DNA of 64,000 nucleotides, taken from NCBI RefSeq assembly GCF_030915465.1, contig NZ_CP133267.1:930001-994000 (forward strand), written 5' to 3'. Within the stretch, counting starts at the first letter, position 1; every line of letters starts with the position of its first letter. Made by a program: the position numbers and the translations under genes. Of this stretch, positions 38,734-48,383 are shown one piece after another. This stretch comes from Neobacillus sp. PS3-34. Its GTDB lineage: Bacteria; Bacillota; Bacilli; Bacillales; Cytobacillaceae. The notes under the pieces are model-generated. The model had not been told where the DNA came from, searched no databases, and saw only the letters and a program-made list of their open reading frames with translations.

Positions 38734-38977
38734 CTCAAGGCAACAAAGGTAATTATAGCCTTCGAATAATTTTTTGTCAATGTTTTTTCTTTACACCTGG
38801 AATTGCGGATTTTCCGGTGCATGACATCCATTTTACCACGGAAAGGATCTCTTATTAAGTGTATCCTTTATCTTTTTTTGCAAACCTATTGCCAATTTGA
38901 AAATAATCATTGATTGGGTTAATTTGTTATTATAAATAAAAATATTACAAATGAATTCACTTAAGGAGATCAGGATA

Positions 38978-40192
38978 ATGAAAGCAGTCGGTTTAATCGT
39001 TGAATATAATCCTTTTCATAATGGCCACGCATATCATTTGCAGTCATCCAGAGAAGCGGCTGGCGCTGATGTAGTCATTGCTGTCATGAGCGGAAATTTC
39101 CTTCAAAGAGGTGAGCCTGCACTAGTATCAAAATGGACTAGGTCGAAAATGGCATTGCTGGGCGGTGCAGATATCGTCTTAGAGCTTCCCTATTTGTTTG
39201 CAACACAAAAAGCAGAAACTTTTGCTAATGGTGCTGTTTCTATTTTAGAAGCAGCTGGGTGCGAATCCCTCTGTTTCGGCAGTGAAAATGGTGATATTTC
39301 ATCTTTTACGAATACATTAAATTTTCTTGCCGAAAACAATGAAGAGTTTGAAAAAAAAATAAACCAATATATAAAAACAGGCGTGAGTTACCCTAAAGCC
39401 CAGTCACTTTCATTTACTGAACTGGCATCTGATAAAAACCTCCTGAATTTATCCAAACCGAATAACATTCTTGGCTATGAATATATTAAGGCTATTATGC
39501 GACAGAAAAGTTCAATTAAGCCTATGACAATACAGCGAAAACAGGCTGAATATCATGATGAACATTTTTCCTCCGCGACCATCGCCAGTGCTACGAGCAT
39601 CAGAAAAGCAATTTTCGGAGATACTGCAGACCGGGAGCAGATTGGACAGTTCATTCCCTCTTCTACGCTCGAGCTGTTGGAAAATTATTATAATGTATAT
39701 GGACTGTTCCATAACTGGGAAAGCTATTGGCCATTATTAAAATTCAGGCTGCTTCAAATGAATTCGGAAGAATTGCGAACAATATACGAAATTGAAGAGG
39801 GTTTGGAAAATAGGCTGTTACGAGCAGCCGCAAATGCTGAGTCCTTCTCAGGCTTTATGGAAGAAGTTAAAACAAAGCGTTATACATGGACAAGGCTCCA
39901 ACGTATTTGTGTACATATATTAACCAATGCCCGGAAAGAGGAAATGCTGGCTGGCAATGAAAAAGCCTCTTATTTAAGACTTTTAGGAATGTCCCAAAAT
40001 GGACGAGATTACTTAAAAAAGATGAAGTCCCATTTTTCACTTCCACTCGTTTCCAGACTTTCTTCCAGCAAGCTGTCTTCTCTTTCACTTGATATTAAGG
40101 CAGGGCGTATTTATTCTTGTGCATTGACTGGAAAAAATCAGACGAAGCTTCTTAATATGGAATACAATCAGCCCCCTATCAGTATTCCTTGA
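38978..40192 (+). CDS. tmcAL: tRNA(Met) cytidine acetate ligase TmcAL (YlbM)
   Basis: TmcAL makes N4-acetylcytidine at the wobble position of elongator tRNA-Met using acetate and ATP. The 404-aa protein opens MKAVGLIVEYNPFHNGHAYH, whose HNGH is the nucleotidyltransferase HxGH motif. MSGNFLQRGEPALVSKWTRS and GADIVLELPYLFATQ follow. The start ATG at 38978 is preceded by TTAAGGAGATCAGG; the frame extends nine codons further up without family support. It is divergent from ylbN and is followed by repeat A4. Confidence 0.93.
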   Translation: MKAVGLIVEYNPFHNGHAYHLQSSREAAGADVVIAVMSGNFLQRGEPALVSKWTRSKMALLGGADIVLELPYLFATQKAETFANGAVSILEAAGCESLCFGSENGDISSFTNTLNFLAENNEEFEKKINQYIKTGVSYPKAQSLSFTELASDKNLLNLSKPNNILGYEYIKAIMRQKSSIKPMTIQRKQAEYHDEHFSSATIASATSIRKAIFGDTADREQIGQFIPSSTLELLENYYNVYGLFHNWESYWPLLKFRLLQMNSEELRTIYEIEEGLENRLLRAAANAESFSGFMEEVKTKRYTWTRLQRICVHILTNARKEEMLAGNEKASYLRLLGMSQNGRDYLKKMKSHFSLPLVSRLSSSKLSSLSLDIKAGRIYSCALTGKNQTKLLNMEYNQPPISIP

Positions 40193-40209
40193 TAAAGATA
40201 TTTCTTTTT

Positions 40210-40490
40210 GGCTGTTTTCTAAAAGATTGTTGTTTTTAGTAGTAGTTGATTTCCGCTTCAGGATGCTCGCTTTCCGCGGGGTGGGTGGTGAGCCTCCTCG
40301 CCGCTGAAGCGACTGCGGGGTCTCACCTGTCCCACTGCTCCCGCAGGACGTTGAATCAGCTCCCTAGAATCAACACCGCACGAAGGAAATGCGATAGCAT
40401 TTTCGAGGATCTCGCACCTTCCGCTCCAATCAACTTCTTTATCAACCATCTGATTCACTCTAAATAGCAACAAAGTTTACAAAAACAGCC
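40210..40490 (+). repeat. Dispersed repeat family A, copy A4 (long form, ends exchanged)
   Basis: Terminal inverted repeats GGCTGTTTTC and AAAACAGCC bound a core from GTAGTTGATTTCCGCTTC to CCGCTCCAATCAACTTC. The core contains the extra segment GGACGTTGAATC to GCATTTTCGAGGA also found in A5. The left end (GGCTGTTTTCTAAAAGATTG) is the reverse complement of the right end of A5, and the right end matches the reverse complement of the left end of A5. The core is therefore inverted relative to its ends. It starts 17 bases after the tmcAL stop codon. Confidence 0.85.
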
Positions 40491-40529
40491 TTCTTTTTTT
40501 AGATTTTTCGTGCTCAGCTGGGAGGTTTA

Positions 40530-40841
40530 GTCCTTAATCGGATTTATTAAAGACCGTTTTCCGTTTCACCTAAGGAATTTTGTCCTCAAATCGGGCTTAT
40601 TAAAGACATTTCCCCCTCCACCTGAGTGGTTTTGTCCTCAATAGGGCTTATTGAAGACTGTTTCACTCTTCACCTGAGTGGTTTTGTCCTCAATAGAGCT
40701 TATTGAAGACAGGTTCTCTCTTCACCTGACGGGTTTTGTCCTTCATCGAACTGATGAAGGACTTTTTTCCTCTTCACCAGGTATTTTTTGTCCTTCATCG
40801 GGCTTATGAAGGACAGTTTCATACTCAAAGGGCGTTTTTTG
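40530..40841. repeat. Six 52-bp tandem repeats, each with a hairpin
   Basis: Units start with GTCC at 40530, 40582, 40634, 40686, 40738 and 40790, exactly 52 bases apart, with a degenerate seventh start near 40841. Each has the form GTCCTxxAT - short loop - ATxxAxGAC followed by a T-rich stretch and CACCTGAG-like sequence. Unit 5 has a perfect 10-bp stem (GTCCTTCATC / GATGAAGGAC) and unit 6 a 9-bp stem. Units 3 and 4 use TCAATA / TATTGA instead, so the stem bases change together. No open frame of note covers the array. Confidence 0.9.
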
Positions 40842-41034
40842 TCAATCTTGGAAAGCCGCCACTATGTTAAAAGGATACTGTTCTATTTATCCTCTCTTTT
40901 TTTAAATAACAAATATAATGCCATGCAAACGTATACTGCCATAACCAAACAGAGAAACACGCGGGTAGATAAGTATATTATTAATATGGCCCGTCACCCA
41001 ATTCCATTAAAATCATCCTCCAATCCTCCTCATG
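40842..41034. other. Intergenic sequence after the tandem array
   Basis: About 190 AT-rich bases lie between the 52-bp array and the CBO0543-type gene. A short plus-strand frame crosses it but has no ribosome binding site or recognisable product. I see nothing else here. Confidence 0.4.
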
Positions 41035-41547
41035 TTATTTGAGTTCTGAGAGGGAAGGATGGAAAATAAAGAGTAAAACTGCCATTACCGGGACGGATAA
41101 TATTAGAGCTGCCATGGGCCGTTTATAGTGAATGGTGACCATGCCGAACAAAATAATATTAAACAGAGTAGACCAAATAATGCCCCAGCCATTTTCATAT
41201 ATAAATATTCCTTTCTTGACAAATAGGAATTCCAGGAAGGAAAAGTAGGCTACCCATATACCAATATATACAAGGATTTTTTTCCCTTTCGGCAGATATC
41301 TTAAGTAGATCATTATGACTACAGGGATGATGAAAAAAGAAAAAACCAATTCAATAAGCGTATGATTTAACCATTTAACGGTCACTGCTTTATACGCCCA
41401 AAGGGTATGCTGATAAAAAATAAAATTATATAGCATATTACTAATGATAAAATATTGGATTGTTGGATAATATTCCTTCCACTTCTTCCAATCGACAAAT
41501 ATTTTTGCGAAAAAGATATAAACCAATATTACTAATAAAAGATACAT
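41035..41547 (-). CDS. CBO0543 family membrane protein
   Basis: This 170-aa integral membrane protein has about five helices (roughly residues 2-16, 28-46, 66-84, 94-110, 120-160). Sequence features such as WKEYYPTIQYFIISNMLYNFIF, cited by its ends WKEYYP and NFIF, and TLWAYK agree with the CBO0543 family of spore-formers, whose members occur in multiple copies in Bacillaceae. The function is unknown. It is a lineage-specific insertion between tmcAL and ylbL relative to B. subtilis. Confidence 0.72.
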   Translation of the reverse strand: MYLLLVILVYIFFAKIFVDWKKWKEYYPTIQYFIISNMLYNFIFYQHTLWAYKAVTVKWLNHTLIELVFSFFIIPVVIMIYLRYLPKGKKILVYIGIWVAYFSFLEFLFVKKGIFIYENGWGIIWSTLFNIILFGMVTIHYKRPMAALILSVPVMAVLLFIFHPSLSELK

Positions 41548-41606
41548 AAAAATTCCCTTTTTATTTTTATTTTCCCATATAAAAGATTCCTTTATTCTAC
41601 AAAAAG

Positions 41607-41634
41607 AAAAAACATGCCTGGTAGCATGTTTTTA
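41607..41634 (-). terminator. Intrinsic terminator after ylbL
   Basis: The stem AAAACATGC - CTGGTA type loop - GCATGTTTT with T tracts lies 20 bases after the ylbL stop codon. Confidence 0.8.
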
Positions 41635-41654
41635 AGATTAAGAAATAATAAACC

Positions 41655-42677
41655 TTAAGTTTTTTGCCGTAATTTACTCAAATACCTAACTGCTTGGTCA
41701 AAGGTGTCTACAGGCACAATTTTCATCTTTGTTCCAATATCCTTAGCCGTTTTCACCGCAGCCCGATAATTGGAGTCCGCTGCCCCCTTTTCATTTGGGG
41801 CAAAAAAGATTTCTGCCCCTGCTTTGTCAGCAGCAATAATCTTTTGCTCTATCCCACCAATGGGCACCACTATTCCATCAGGAGAAATCGTTCCAGTACC
41901 TGCTATTTGATATCCCTTTGTCAAATCCTCTTTTGTAAGCTGGTTATAAATTTCAAGAGAAAACATTAATCCCGCCGATGGACCGCCAATCTCATCTGTA
42001 TTAATCTTTACATGCGGATTTGTAATAATATCTTTATCATCAACCAGACCAATTCCTACTCCAACCTTAGAAGGATCGTCTTTGAATTTTTTTAAAGCCA
42101 TTTTTACTTGCCGGGTCTTACCATCCCTTGAATAGGTTAATGAAATGGAATCTCCCACATGCTTTTTTCTGACATAATCAGTAAACTTTTCTGCGGAATC
42201 AAATATTTGCCCATCTACTTTAAAAATTTTGTCGCCAGTTTTAAGCTTGCCTTCTGCAGGCATGCCGGGGACCACTTCAAGTATATAGACACCTTTATAA
42301 CGGTAATGAACAGGAAGCCTCGCCTTATGGAATGCTGTTTCAATCGCATTCTCTTTCGAACCCTCCATCATATGAAGCTGGCGGGCATTGTATTCTTCAT
42401 CCGTTTCCTTTTTATCTCTTATCATATCGATAGGATAGATTTCCTGATACTTGCTTAACTTTGCCGCAAGATATGAGTATATATTCGCCTGCCCCATCCG
42501 GACAGTTGTTAACATGAAACTTCCGCTTTCATCTTGACCGTTCTCCACATTAATAATCGGTTCGAGTTCCTTTGCCATTCCAGGTTTGGACACATAATAA
42601 GGCAATGAATAGAACATGGCTGCAATTAAAATAACAGTGATTATAATGAATGGGCGTAAAGAAAACCTGCTGCGCAT
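41655..42677 (-). CDS. ylbL: PDZ-Lon type membrane protease YlbL
   Basis: This 340-aa protein has an N-terminal membrane helix (about residues 10-28), a PDZ domain (YRYKGVYILEVVPGMPAEGK, LKTGDKIFKVDGQ) and a C-terminal Lon-like protease domain. The catalytic serine is in IGGPSAGLMFSL, and the likely lysine of the dyad is in AADKAGAEIFFAP. YlbL has been connected to degradation of the division inhibitor YneA in B. subtilis. The start at 42675-42677 (MRSRFSLRP) is placed three bases before the corrected ylbK stop; GGGAGGAG lies upstream with a long spacer. Confidence 0.9.
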   Translation of the reverse strand: MRSRFSLRPFIIITVILIAAMFYSLPYYVSKPGMAKELEPIINVENGQDESGSFMLTTVRMGQANIYSYLAAKLSKYQEIYPIDMIRDKKETDEEYNARQLHMMEGSKENAIETAFHKARLPVHYRYKGVYILEVVPGMPAEGKLKTGDKIFKVDGQIFDSAEKFTDYVRKKHVGDSISLTYSRDGKTRQVKMALKKFKDDPSKVGVGIGLVDDKDIITNPHVKINTDEIGGPSAGLMFSLEIYNQLTKEDLTKGYQIAGTGTISPDGIVVPIGGIEQKIIAADKAGAEIFFAPNEKGAADSNYRAAVKTAKDIGTKMKIVPVDTFDQAVRYLSKLRQKT

Positions 42678-42679
42678 TT

Positions 42680-43464
42680 TTAAGCTGTCTCCTCCCATTG
42701 CTTGATGACTTTTTTTATTTGATTTATATGCTTCTTTGTTTCTTCTTCTCCCATTTTGATGATTTCTTCAATGTTTGTAAAAGCACGGGAGCTATACGCC
42801 TCTACATGGGCCGAATCATTACATCTGAAGCAGCCTCCCTGGTAATTACTAATTCTGTTTGCATAATATCAATGCTTTGCATAATCACATCATAAATGGA
42901 CGTTATTTCAGCGTTTTTTTTCACCTTTGAAACGTCCACTGCAATCACAATATCAGCACCCATTTCTTTTGCCACTGAAACTGGAACACGGTCAACAACG
43001 CCACCATCAACCAGAATCCGTCCATTTAATTTTTCTGGAACAAAGATTCCCGGAATAGAGATACTTGCCCTTACAGCATCTGAAATGGGGCCTTCACGAA
43101 AAACCACTTTTTCACCAGTCATTAAGTCTGTCGCAACGACAGCAACCGGAATATCCAGGTCTTGGAGATTTTTTCCGTGTGTAAAAACCTTGATTAATTC
43201 CTTTACACGTTTACCGGATATGAATCCCATCTTAGGGACAGTAAAATCAAGATAATATTTTCTTTTAAAAGCTCCTGAAAGTTTATACAAGCGATCCATT
43301 TCAATGCCGGCTCCATAAAAACAGCCTACAAGCGCCCCCATGCTGCTGCCAGCGATCAAATCGATCGGGATACCTTCATCTTTTAATACTTTAATGGCAC
43401 CTAGATGGGCAAAACCTCGGGCTCCGCCTGAACCAAGTGCCAACCCAATCCTCGGTCTCGCCAT
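42680..43464 (-). CDS. ylbK: Patatin-like phospholipase/NTE family protein YlbK (C-terminal frame break)
   Basis: This is a patatin-family serine hydrolase. The oxyanion sequence GSGGARGFAHLGAI (about residues 12-25), the nucleophile elbow GSSMGALVG (about 39) and the catalytic DGG in LVDGGVVDRVP are present. The frame breaks after DVMIRP at CGGCCCATG (GGCC at 42809-42812). One added base extends it by HVEAYSSRAFTNIEEII to a stop at 42680, for 261 aa. It is adjacent to ylbL and divergent from ylbJ, as in B. subtilis. Confidence 0.9.
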
Positions 43465-43480
43465 TATAGTTTCCCCCTAA

Positions 43481-43670
43481 AAGCGTAAGCGCCTTGTTCA
43501 GCCCCGACAAGCTTAAGACGTAACTTGCAGAATGATCCTGCACTCAGGAGAGGTACAGCCTAAGACCTCGAGCTGTAACAATCATCGCTTTAGCAAGCCA
43601 TGATTGTTACAAGATACTCAAGGAAGCTCATTCGCTGGTGAATCTGGCTAGGCGCTGAAGCTGGACAGTT
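43481..43670 (+). repeat. Dispersed repeat family B, diverged copy B3
   Basis: This stretch begins AAAAGCGTAAGCGCCTTG and ends near GGCGCTGAAGCTGGAC, matching the ends of B1 and B2. The middle differs and includes an 11-bp inverted repeat, GTAACAATCAT / ATGATTGTTAC, around 43575-43612. It fills most of the 360-base gap between the divergent ylbK and ylbJ genes; the rest is AT-rich, without a clear promoter. Confidence 0.65.
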
Positions 43671-43823
43671 TTCAAGTTAATTATAGATAGCTCATTCAAT
43701 CTTATGGTCTAAAATTACTTTCTATGAGTATATTGTTTTATATGAGGACAAGGCAATATCCTATTCTATCATTGTTTTTATGCCTTGGACAGAAAGTTAA
43801 TCCGAGGAAGGAGGCCCTGTTTA

Positions 43824-45035
43824 GTGCTTCGTTCAAAATTTAAAACACTTCTCTTAGCCACATCGGTGACGATTATGGCTTCATCGCTGATCTCCTTCCC
43901 ACAGGAATCATTCGAGGCCTCTATTCGAGGGCTGAATATGTGGTGGGAGATCGTCTTCCCTTCACTTTTGCCATTTTTTATAGTTTCTGAGATGCTAATC
44001 GGCTTTGGTGTTGTGAAATTTATAGGCGTTTTGCTCGAACCATTAATGAGGCCGCTATTCAAAGTTCCTGGAGTGGGCGGTTTTGTTTGGGCAATGGGGA
44101 TGGCTTCCGGTTATCCTTCTGGAGCAAAATTTACAGCAAGACTAAGGCAGGAAGGCCAGTTAACGAGAATAGAGTCAGAGCGGCTCGTTTCTTTTACAAA
44201 TTCATCTAATCCGCTCTTTATTTTTGGAGCTGTATCGGTTGGATTTTTCAATAATGCCCATTTAGGTATCCTGCTTGCATTATCACATTATCTAGGAAAC
44301 ATTTGCGTTGGTCTAATAATGAGATTTTACGGCAGAGAGGGTTCTAATAAAAGGAATGATCCAAAAACTAAATTTAAAATGAGATCGGCTTTATCCGCAC
44401 TGCATCAAACAAGAATCAAAGACAACCGCCCAATTGGAAAGCTCCTTGGAGATGCAGTTACATCTTCCATTCAAACGCTATTAATGATTGGAGGATTTAT
44501 CATTTTATTCTCAGTGATAAACAAACTCCTCTATCATTTACATATAACCGCTCTCCTGGCAAAAGGGGTTGAATTCATTCTTTCTGCCTTGCATTTACCG
44601 CAAATATTAAGTATCCCATTCATTTCCGGCCTGTTTGAAATTACACTAGGAAGCCAAATGACAAGCCAGGTTCAGGATGCGACACTTCTGCAGCAAGCGA
44701 TGATTACGAGCTTTATTTTGGCCTTCAGCGGATTTAGTGTCCAGGCTCAGGTGGCCAGTATCCTCGCGCAAACAGATATCCGCTTCCAGCCTTTTTTCTT
44801 TGCGAGAATACTACATGGTTTTTTCGCAAGTTTATTCGCCTTGCTTTTATGGAAGCCAGTATATTTGCATCTCCGCAGCTCTGAGCAGCCATCCAATGCA
44901 TTGCCTGTCAGCTTTTTCGACCAGGCGGCACATATGAGTACTTTTTATCAAAAAATGATCGCCATAGGACCCATTTTTACAATATCCGCACTTGCGATTT
45001 ATTTACTTATCCTGACAAAAAGATTGAAGTCATAA
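43824..45035 (+). CDS. ylbJ: Sporulation integral membrane protein YlbJ
   Basis: YlbJ is a sigma-E dependent mother-cell membrane protein of the nucleoside recognition (Gate) family needed for cortex formation. The 403-aa protein has about eight hydrophobic segments and the family sequences WWEIVFPSLLPFFIVSEML, GFVWAMGMASGYPSGAKFTA, SFTNSSNPLFIFGAVSVGFF and FSGFSVQAQVASIL. The start is GTG at 43824-43826 after AAGGAGG; the frame extends 13 codons upstream. It is intact. Confidence 0.92.
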   Translation: MLRSKFKTLLLATSVTIMASSLISFPQESFEASIRGLNMWWEIVFPSLLPFFIVSEMLIGFGVVKFIGVLLEPLMRPLFKVPGVGGFVWAMGMASGYPSGAKFTARLRQEGQLTRIESERLVSFTNSSNPLFIFGAVSVGFFNNAHLGILLALSHYLGNICVGLIMRFYGREGSNKRNDPKTKFKMRSALSALHQTRIKDNRPIGKLLGDAVTSSIQTLLMIGGFIILFSVINKLLYHLHITALLAKGVEFILSALHLPQILSIPFISGLFEITLGSQMTSQVQDATLLQQAMITSFILAFSGFSVQAQVASILAQTDIRFQPFFFARILHGFFASLFALLLWKPVYLHLRSSEQPSNALPVSFFDQAAHMSTFYQKMIAIGPIFTISALAIYLLILTKRLKS

Positions 45036-45036
45036 A

Positions 45037-45109
45037 GAAAACTCGCGATTTGGCGAGCCATCTGGGGCGAAGAAAAGGCTTAATTGCCCTTATACTTTCT
45101 TATTAGCTG
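45037..45109 (+). repeat. Dispersed repeat family C, copy C1
   Basis: This stretch begins GAAAACTCGCGATTTGGCGAGCC and continues through GGCGAAGAAAAGGCTTAATTGC. It aligns with C2 (59979-60070), and its opening CTCGC...GGCGAG forms a short hairpin. It lies right after the ylbJ stop codon. Confidence 0.65.
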
Positions 45110-45112
45110 AAA

Positions 45113-45143
45113 ACAGGCCAGAGGAAATCATTCCCTGGCCTGT
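45113..45143. terminator. Bidirectional terminator between ylbJ and coaD
   Basis: ACAGGCCAG and CTGGCCTGT form a 9-bp perfect stem followed by CTTTTTC on the plus strand; the reverse strand is A/T flanked too. It serves the convergent ylbJ and coaD genes. Confidence 0.75.
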
Positions 45144-45149
45144 CTTTTT

Positions 45150-45644
<495 letters not shown>

Positions 45645-46204
45645 TTATTCCTCTATAGCTTTACGATAAATAGTAACAGCTATTATTCCATATTTTTCAG
45701 TTCTAATTTGCCGCATTTCACCTGCTTCAGCAGGTAAAACCACATCATGGCTGTGTTCACAGACAATGGTACCATCAATGCTTAATAGCGACTGTTCACT
45801 TATTTTTTCCAACAGACTAACCAGCTGCTGTTTCTTATAGGGAGGATCCAAGAAAATATAATCAAACTGCAATTCCCTTTTTATCAGTGCTTTTAATGCT
45901 CTGTCAGCGTCATTTCTGTATACCTCTGACTGTTCCTCAAACCCACACGCTTTAATATTCTCATGGATGGTCTGGATTGCTTTTGGTTCCCTGTCTATAA
46001 AGATAACCTTTTCTAATCCCCTGCTAAGGCCTCTAATCCAAGCCCCCCGCTGCCGGCAAAGAGGTCAAGTCCAGTTCCCCCTTCAAAATAGGGGCCAATC
46101 ATATTAAAAACCGCTTCTTTCACTTTATCTGTAGTAGGTCTTGTCGTGTTGCCTGGCACCGCTTTCAATGGTCTGCCTTTGCAACTTCCTGAAACCACTC
46201 TCAT
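45645..46204 (-). CDS. rsmD: 16S rRNA (guanine966-N2)-methyltransferase RsmD (reading frame interrupted)
   Basis: RsmD methylates G966 of 16S rRNA. The start [18 protein letters not shown] at 46202-46204 and the SAM motif [16 protein letters not shown] (about residues 45-60) are in one frame. The catalytic DPPY motif ([12 protein letters not shown]) is in the next frame. The break follows GAGGCCTTAGC (GGCC at 46028-46031), where one added base restores [16 protein letters not shown] and 186 aa. It corresponds to B. subtilis ylbH. Confidence 0.92.
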
Positions 46205-46334
46205 ATACATATCACCACAAATCAACAAAATTCTTATTTCTTCATTATCCTATCATAATTTGAAAATACCGCCAAATTGATATGATTGAAAACGAATTTT
46301 GACATCTCTACAAACTAAAACAGGCTGTAATAAG

Positions 46335-46370
46335 GAATGGGCCAACTGTCTAATTGACCCATTCCTTAAC
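46335..46370 (-). terminator. Hairpin after the FAD oxidase gene
   Basis: AAGGAATGGGTCAAT and (A)TTGGCCCATTCCTT form a long stem of about 15 bp with a short loop, 12 bases after the stop codon. The following T content is modest, so termination is likely but less certain. Confidence 0.6.
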
Positions 46371-46381
46371 ATTGCTTTTAT

Positions 46382-47757
46382 TTAATCTCGGAATATTTTT
46401 CCAGGGTTTAAAATCCCTTTTGGATCTAATGAATTTTTGATTGACTTCATCACATCCAGGGCTTCACCATGTTCTTTTCGCTGATAACCGGCATTTCCAA
46501 CACCAACTCCGTGTTCACCTGTACAAGAACCACCTCTGGCAAGGGCGTAATCAACAAGATGCGTATTTAATTGATGTGCTTTTTCTACTTCGACTGGATC
46601 GTTTAAATCAATCATTATAATAGTATGGTAATTTCCGTCCCCTACATCGCCAAAATAGCCCCATCTAAACCGATAGCATCCAGCGCGACCCTGGCATCAT
46701 GGATAGCCCCTTCCAATTCGGAAATAGGAAGGCAAACATCGGTAACCATCATTTTTTTACCTGGAGATTTATGAACGAAAGCGTAAGCCAGATTGTGGCG
46801 AACATCCCAAAGCAGGGCACGTGCCTTTGAATCAGTCTCAAACAAAAATTCTTCACATTTTTTGTCTGCGGCTAAAATTTGTGTCAATTCTACATCAGAT
46901 TGGAGACTTGCTTCACTTCCATGGAATTCCATGAAAAGTGTAGGCTTTTCTGGATAATCGGTATTGTTATAAAGATTCACCTGTTTAATCGATCTGGAAT
47001 CTATTAATTCAATTCGGGCAATCTGAATTCCCGCAGACAGAATATCAACTACTGTAGAAACCGCTGACTCGATGCTCGGAAACACTGCCCTGGCCGCACT
47101 AATTACTTCTGGTATTCCAAAAACTCGAAGCGTCAATTCGGTGAAAACACCTAGCGTTCCTTCAGACCCAACAAAAAGTCCAGTGATATTATATCCAGAA
47201 GAAGATTTTGCTGTCATGCTCCCGGTATGGATAATTCGTCCATCGGCGAGAACCACTTCTAAATCTCGAACCTGGTCGCGCATAACACCATATCTTACAG
47301 AGGTTGTGCCGCTTGCGTTTGTCGCAGCCATGCCACCAATTGTCGCATCTGCCCCAGGATCAACAGTGAAAAATAATCCATATTTTTTTAACTCCTTATT
47401 TAACTGTGACCGTGTCACCCCAGGCTGAACACGTACAAGAAAGTCATTTGGGCGTACCTCTACAATTTGGTTCATAAATTGGAAGTCAAGAGATATCCCC
47501 CCATGATAAGGTATTGCATGGCCTTCCAGGCTTGTTCCGAGACCAAATGGGGTAACTGGTACCTGGTTTTCATTTGCAAATTTCAGGATATTGCTTACCT
47601 CTTCCGAACTTTTAGGGAATACAACTACATCCGGTAAATGTGGGGTGTGGTAGGATTCATCCTTGCTATGCTGTTCCAATACAGTTGGATTTACCGTTAC
47701 CTGACTTTCTGGAATGACTCTTTTCAACTCATCTAATAATGTCTCGGAAAATTTCAT
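46382..47757 (-). CDS. FAD-binding oxidase, D-lactate dehydrogenase/glycolate oxidase GlcD family (reading frame interrupted)
   Basis: This flavoprotein has the FAD_binding_4 domain followed by FAD-oxidase_C. Key sequences are TPFGLGTSLEGHAIP (about residues 70-84), DPGADATIGGMAATNASGTTS and GLFVGSEGTLGVFTELTLR. The last piece has LARGGSCTGEHGVGVG, and its C terminus DPKGILNPGKIF is typical of the family. The break is at ATTTTGGCGATGTAGG (46645-46652), where the family has GH(V)GDGNYH. One added base, probably with GGCC restored, gives 458 aa. D-lactate is the likeliest substrate, but glycolate or other 2-hydroxy acids are possible. It is inserted between ylbG and rsmD relative to B. subtilis. 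Confidence 0.85.
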
Positions 47758-47867
47758 AGTTCCTCCTATATTTCAAAATAAACACTCCACTTTAATTATA
47801 GGTAATATTCAGAATGTTACAACCGATCTAGAACTGGTATTCTTCATTTAACACCTGCGGGTATACG
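47758..47867. other. Upstream region of the FAD oxidase gene
   Basis: About 110 bases between the FAD oxidase start and the first hairpin of the RNA candidate. It is AT-rich and holds the oxidase ribosome binding site (AGGAGGA on the minus strand). No clear promoter or repeat was found. Confidence 0.35.
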
Positions 47868-48085
47868 ATCAATGAATACTCATTGATTTTTTAAAAAAGG
47901 TGTATAAGCTCCTTCAATGTGGAAATAATGTTATTAACAACATCAATTCGAGGATGTTGTTGCCAACCGCGGAGAAGACTTACGTTTCCCCATAAGTTCT
48001 TCCTCCGGTTTCTCCTCTCCCTTTGCCTTCTATCCCTAATAAGGATATAGAAGGACCCTGCAGAATTTTCTGCAGGGTTTTTTCT
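47868..48085 (+). ncRNA. Candidate structured RNA region ending in a strong terminator
   Basis: On the plus strand a first terminator-like hairpin (ATCAATGA - ATAC - TCATTGAT then T6, 47868-47893) is followed by several further hairpins. They are AACAACATC / GATGTTGTT (47937-47961), a longer imperfect stem (CCGCGGAGAAGACTTACG with CATAAGTTCTTCCTCCGG, about 47968-48007), and CCTTCTAT / ATAGAAGG (about 48026-48054). A perfect terminator, CCCTGCAGAA - TT - TTCTGCAGGG-T6, lies at 48056-48085. No protein gene is visible in the 600 bases between the FAD oxidase start and the next gene apart from repeat A5. Whether it is a small RNA or a leader is unknown; the second hairpin would also fold on the minus strand. 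Confidence 0.5.
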
Positions 48086-48092
48086 TTTTTAT

Positions 48093-48381
48093 AGGCTGTT
48101 TTCGTATTTGTTGCTATTTAAGGAGTAGTTGATTTCCACTCCAGGATGCTTGCTTTCCGCGGGGCGGGCGGTGAGCCTCCTCGGCGCACAGCGCCTGTGG
48201 GGTCTCACCTGTCCCGCTGCTCCCGCAGGACGTTGAATCGGCTTCCTAGAATCAACACCGCACGAAGGAAATGCGAGAGCATTTTCGAGGAGCTCGCACC
48301 TTCCGCTCCAATCAACTTCTTTTTCAACGATTTGCTTTTAAAAACTTATTTGCAAAACAACAATCTTTTAGAAAACAGCCT
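48093..48381 (+). repeat. Dispersed repeat family A, copy A5 (long form)
   Basis: The ends AGGCTGTTTTC and GAAAACAGCCT are inverted repeats. The core matches A1 and A4 and contains the extra internal segment (GGACGTTGAATC to GCATTTTCGAGGA) missing in A1. It ends three bases before the stop codon of the following minus-strand gene. Confidence 0.87.
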
Positions 48382-48383
48382 TT

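Noticed and set aside
40530..40841. CRISPR array
   Set aside because: Period is constant at 52 bases but the whole unit is repeated, with no unique spacers, and no cas genes are nearby.
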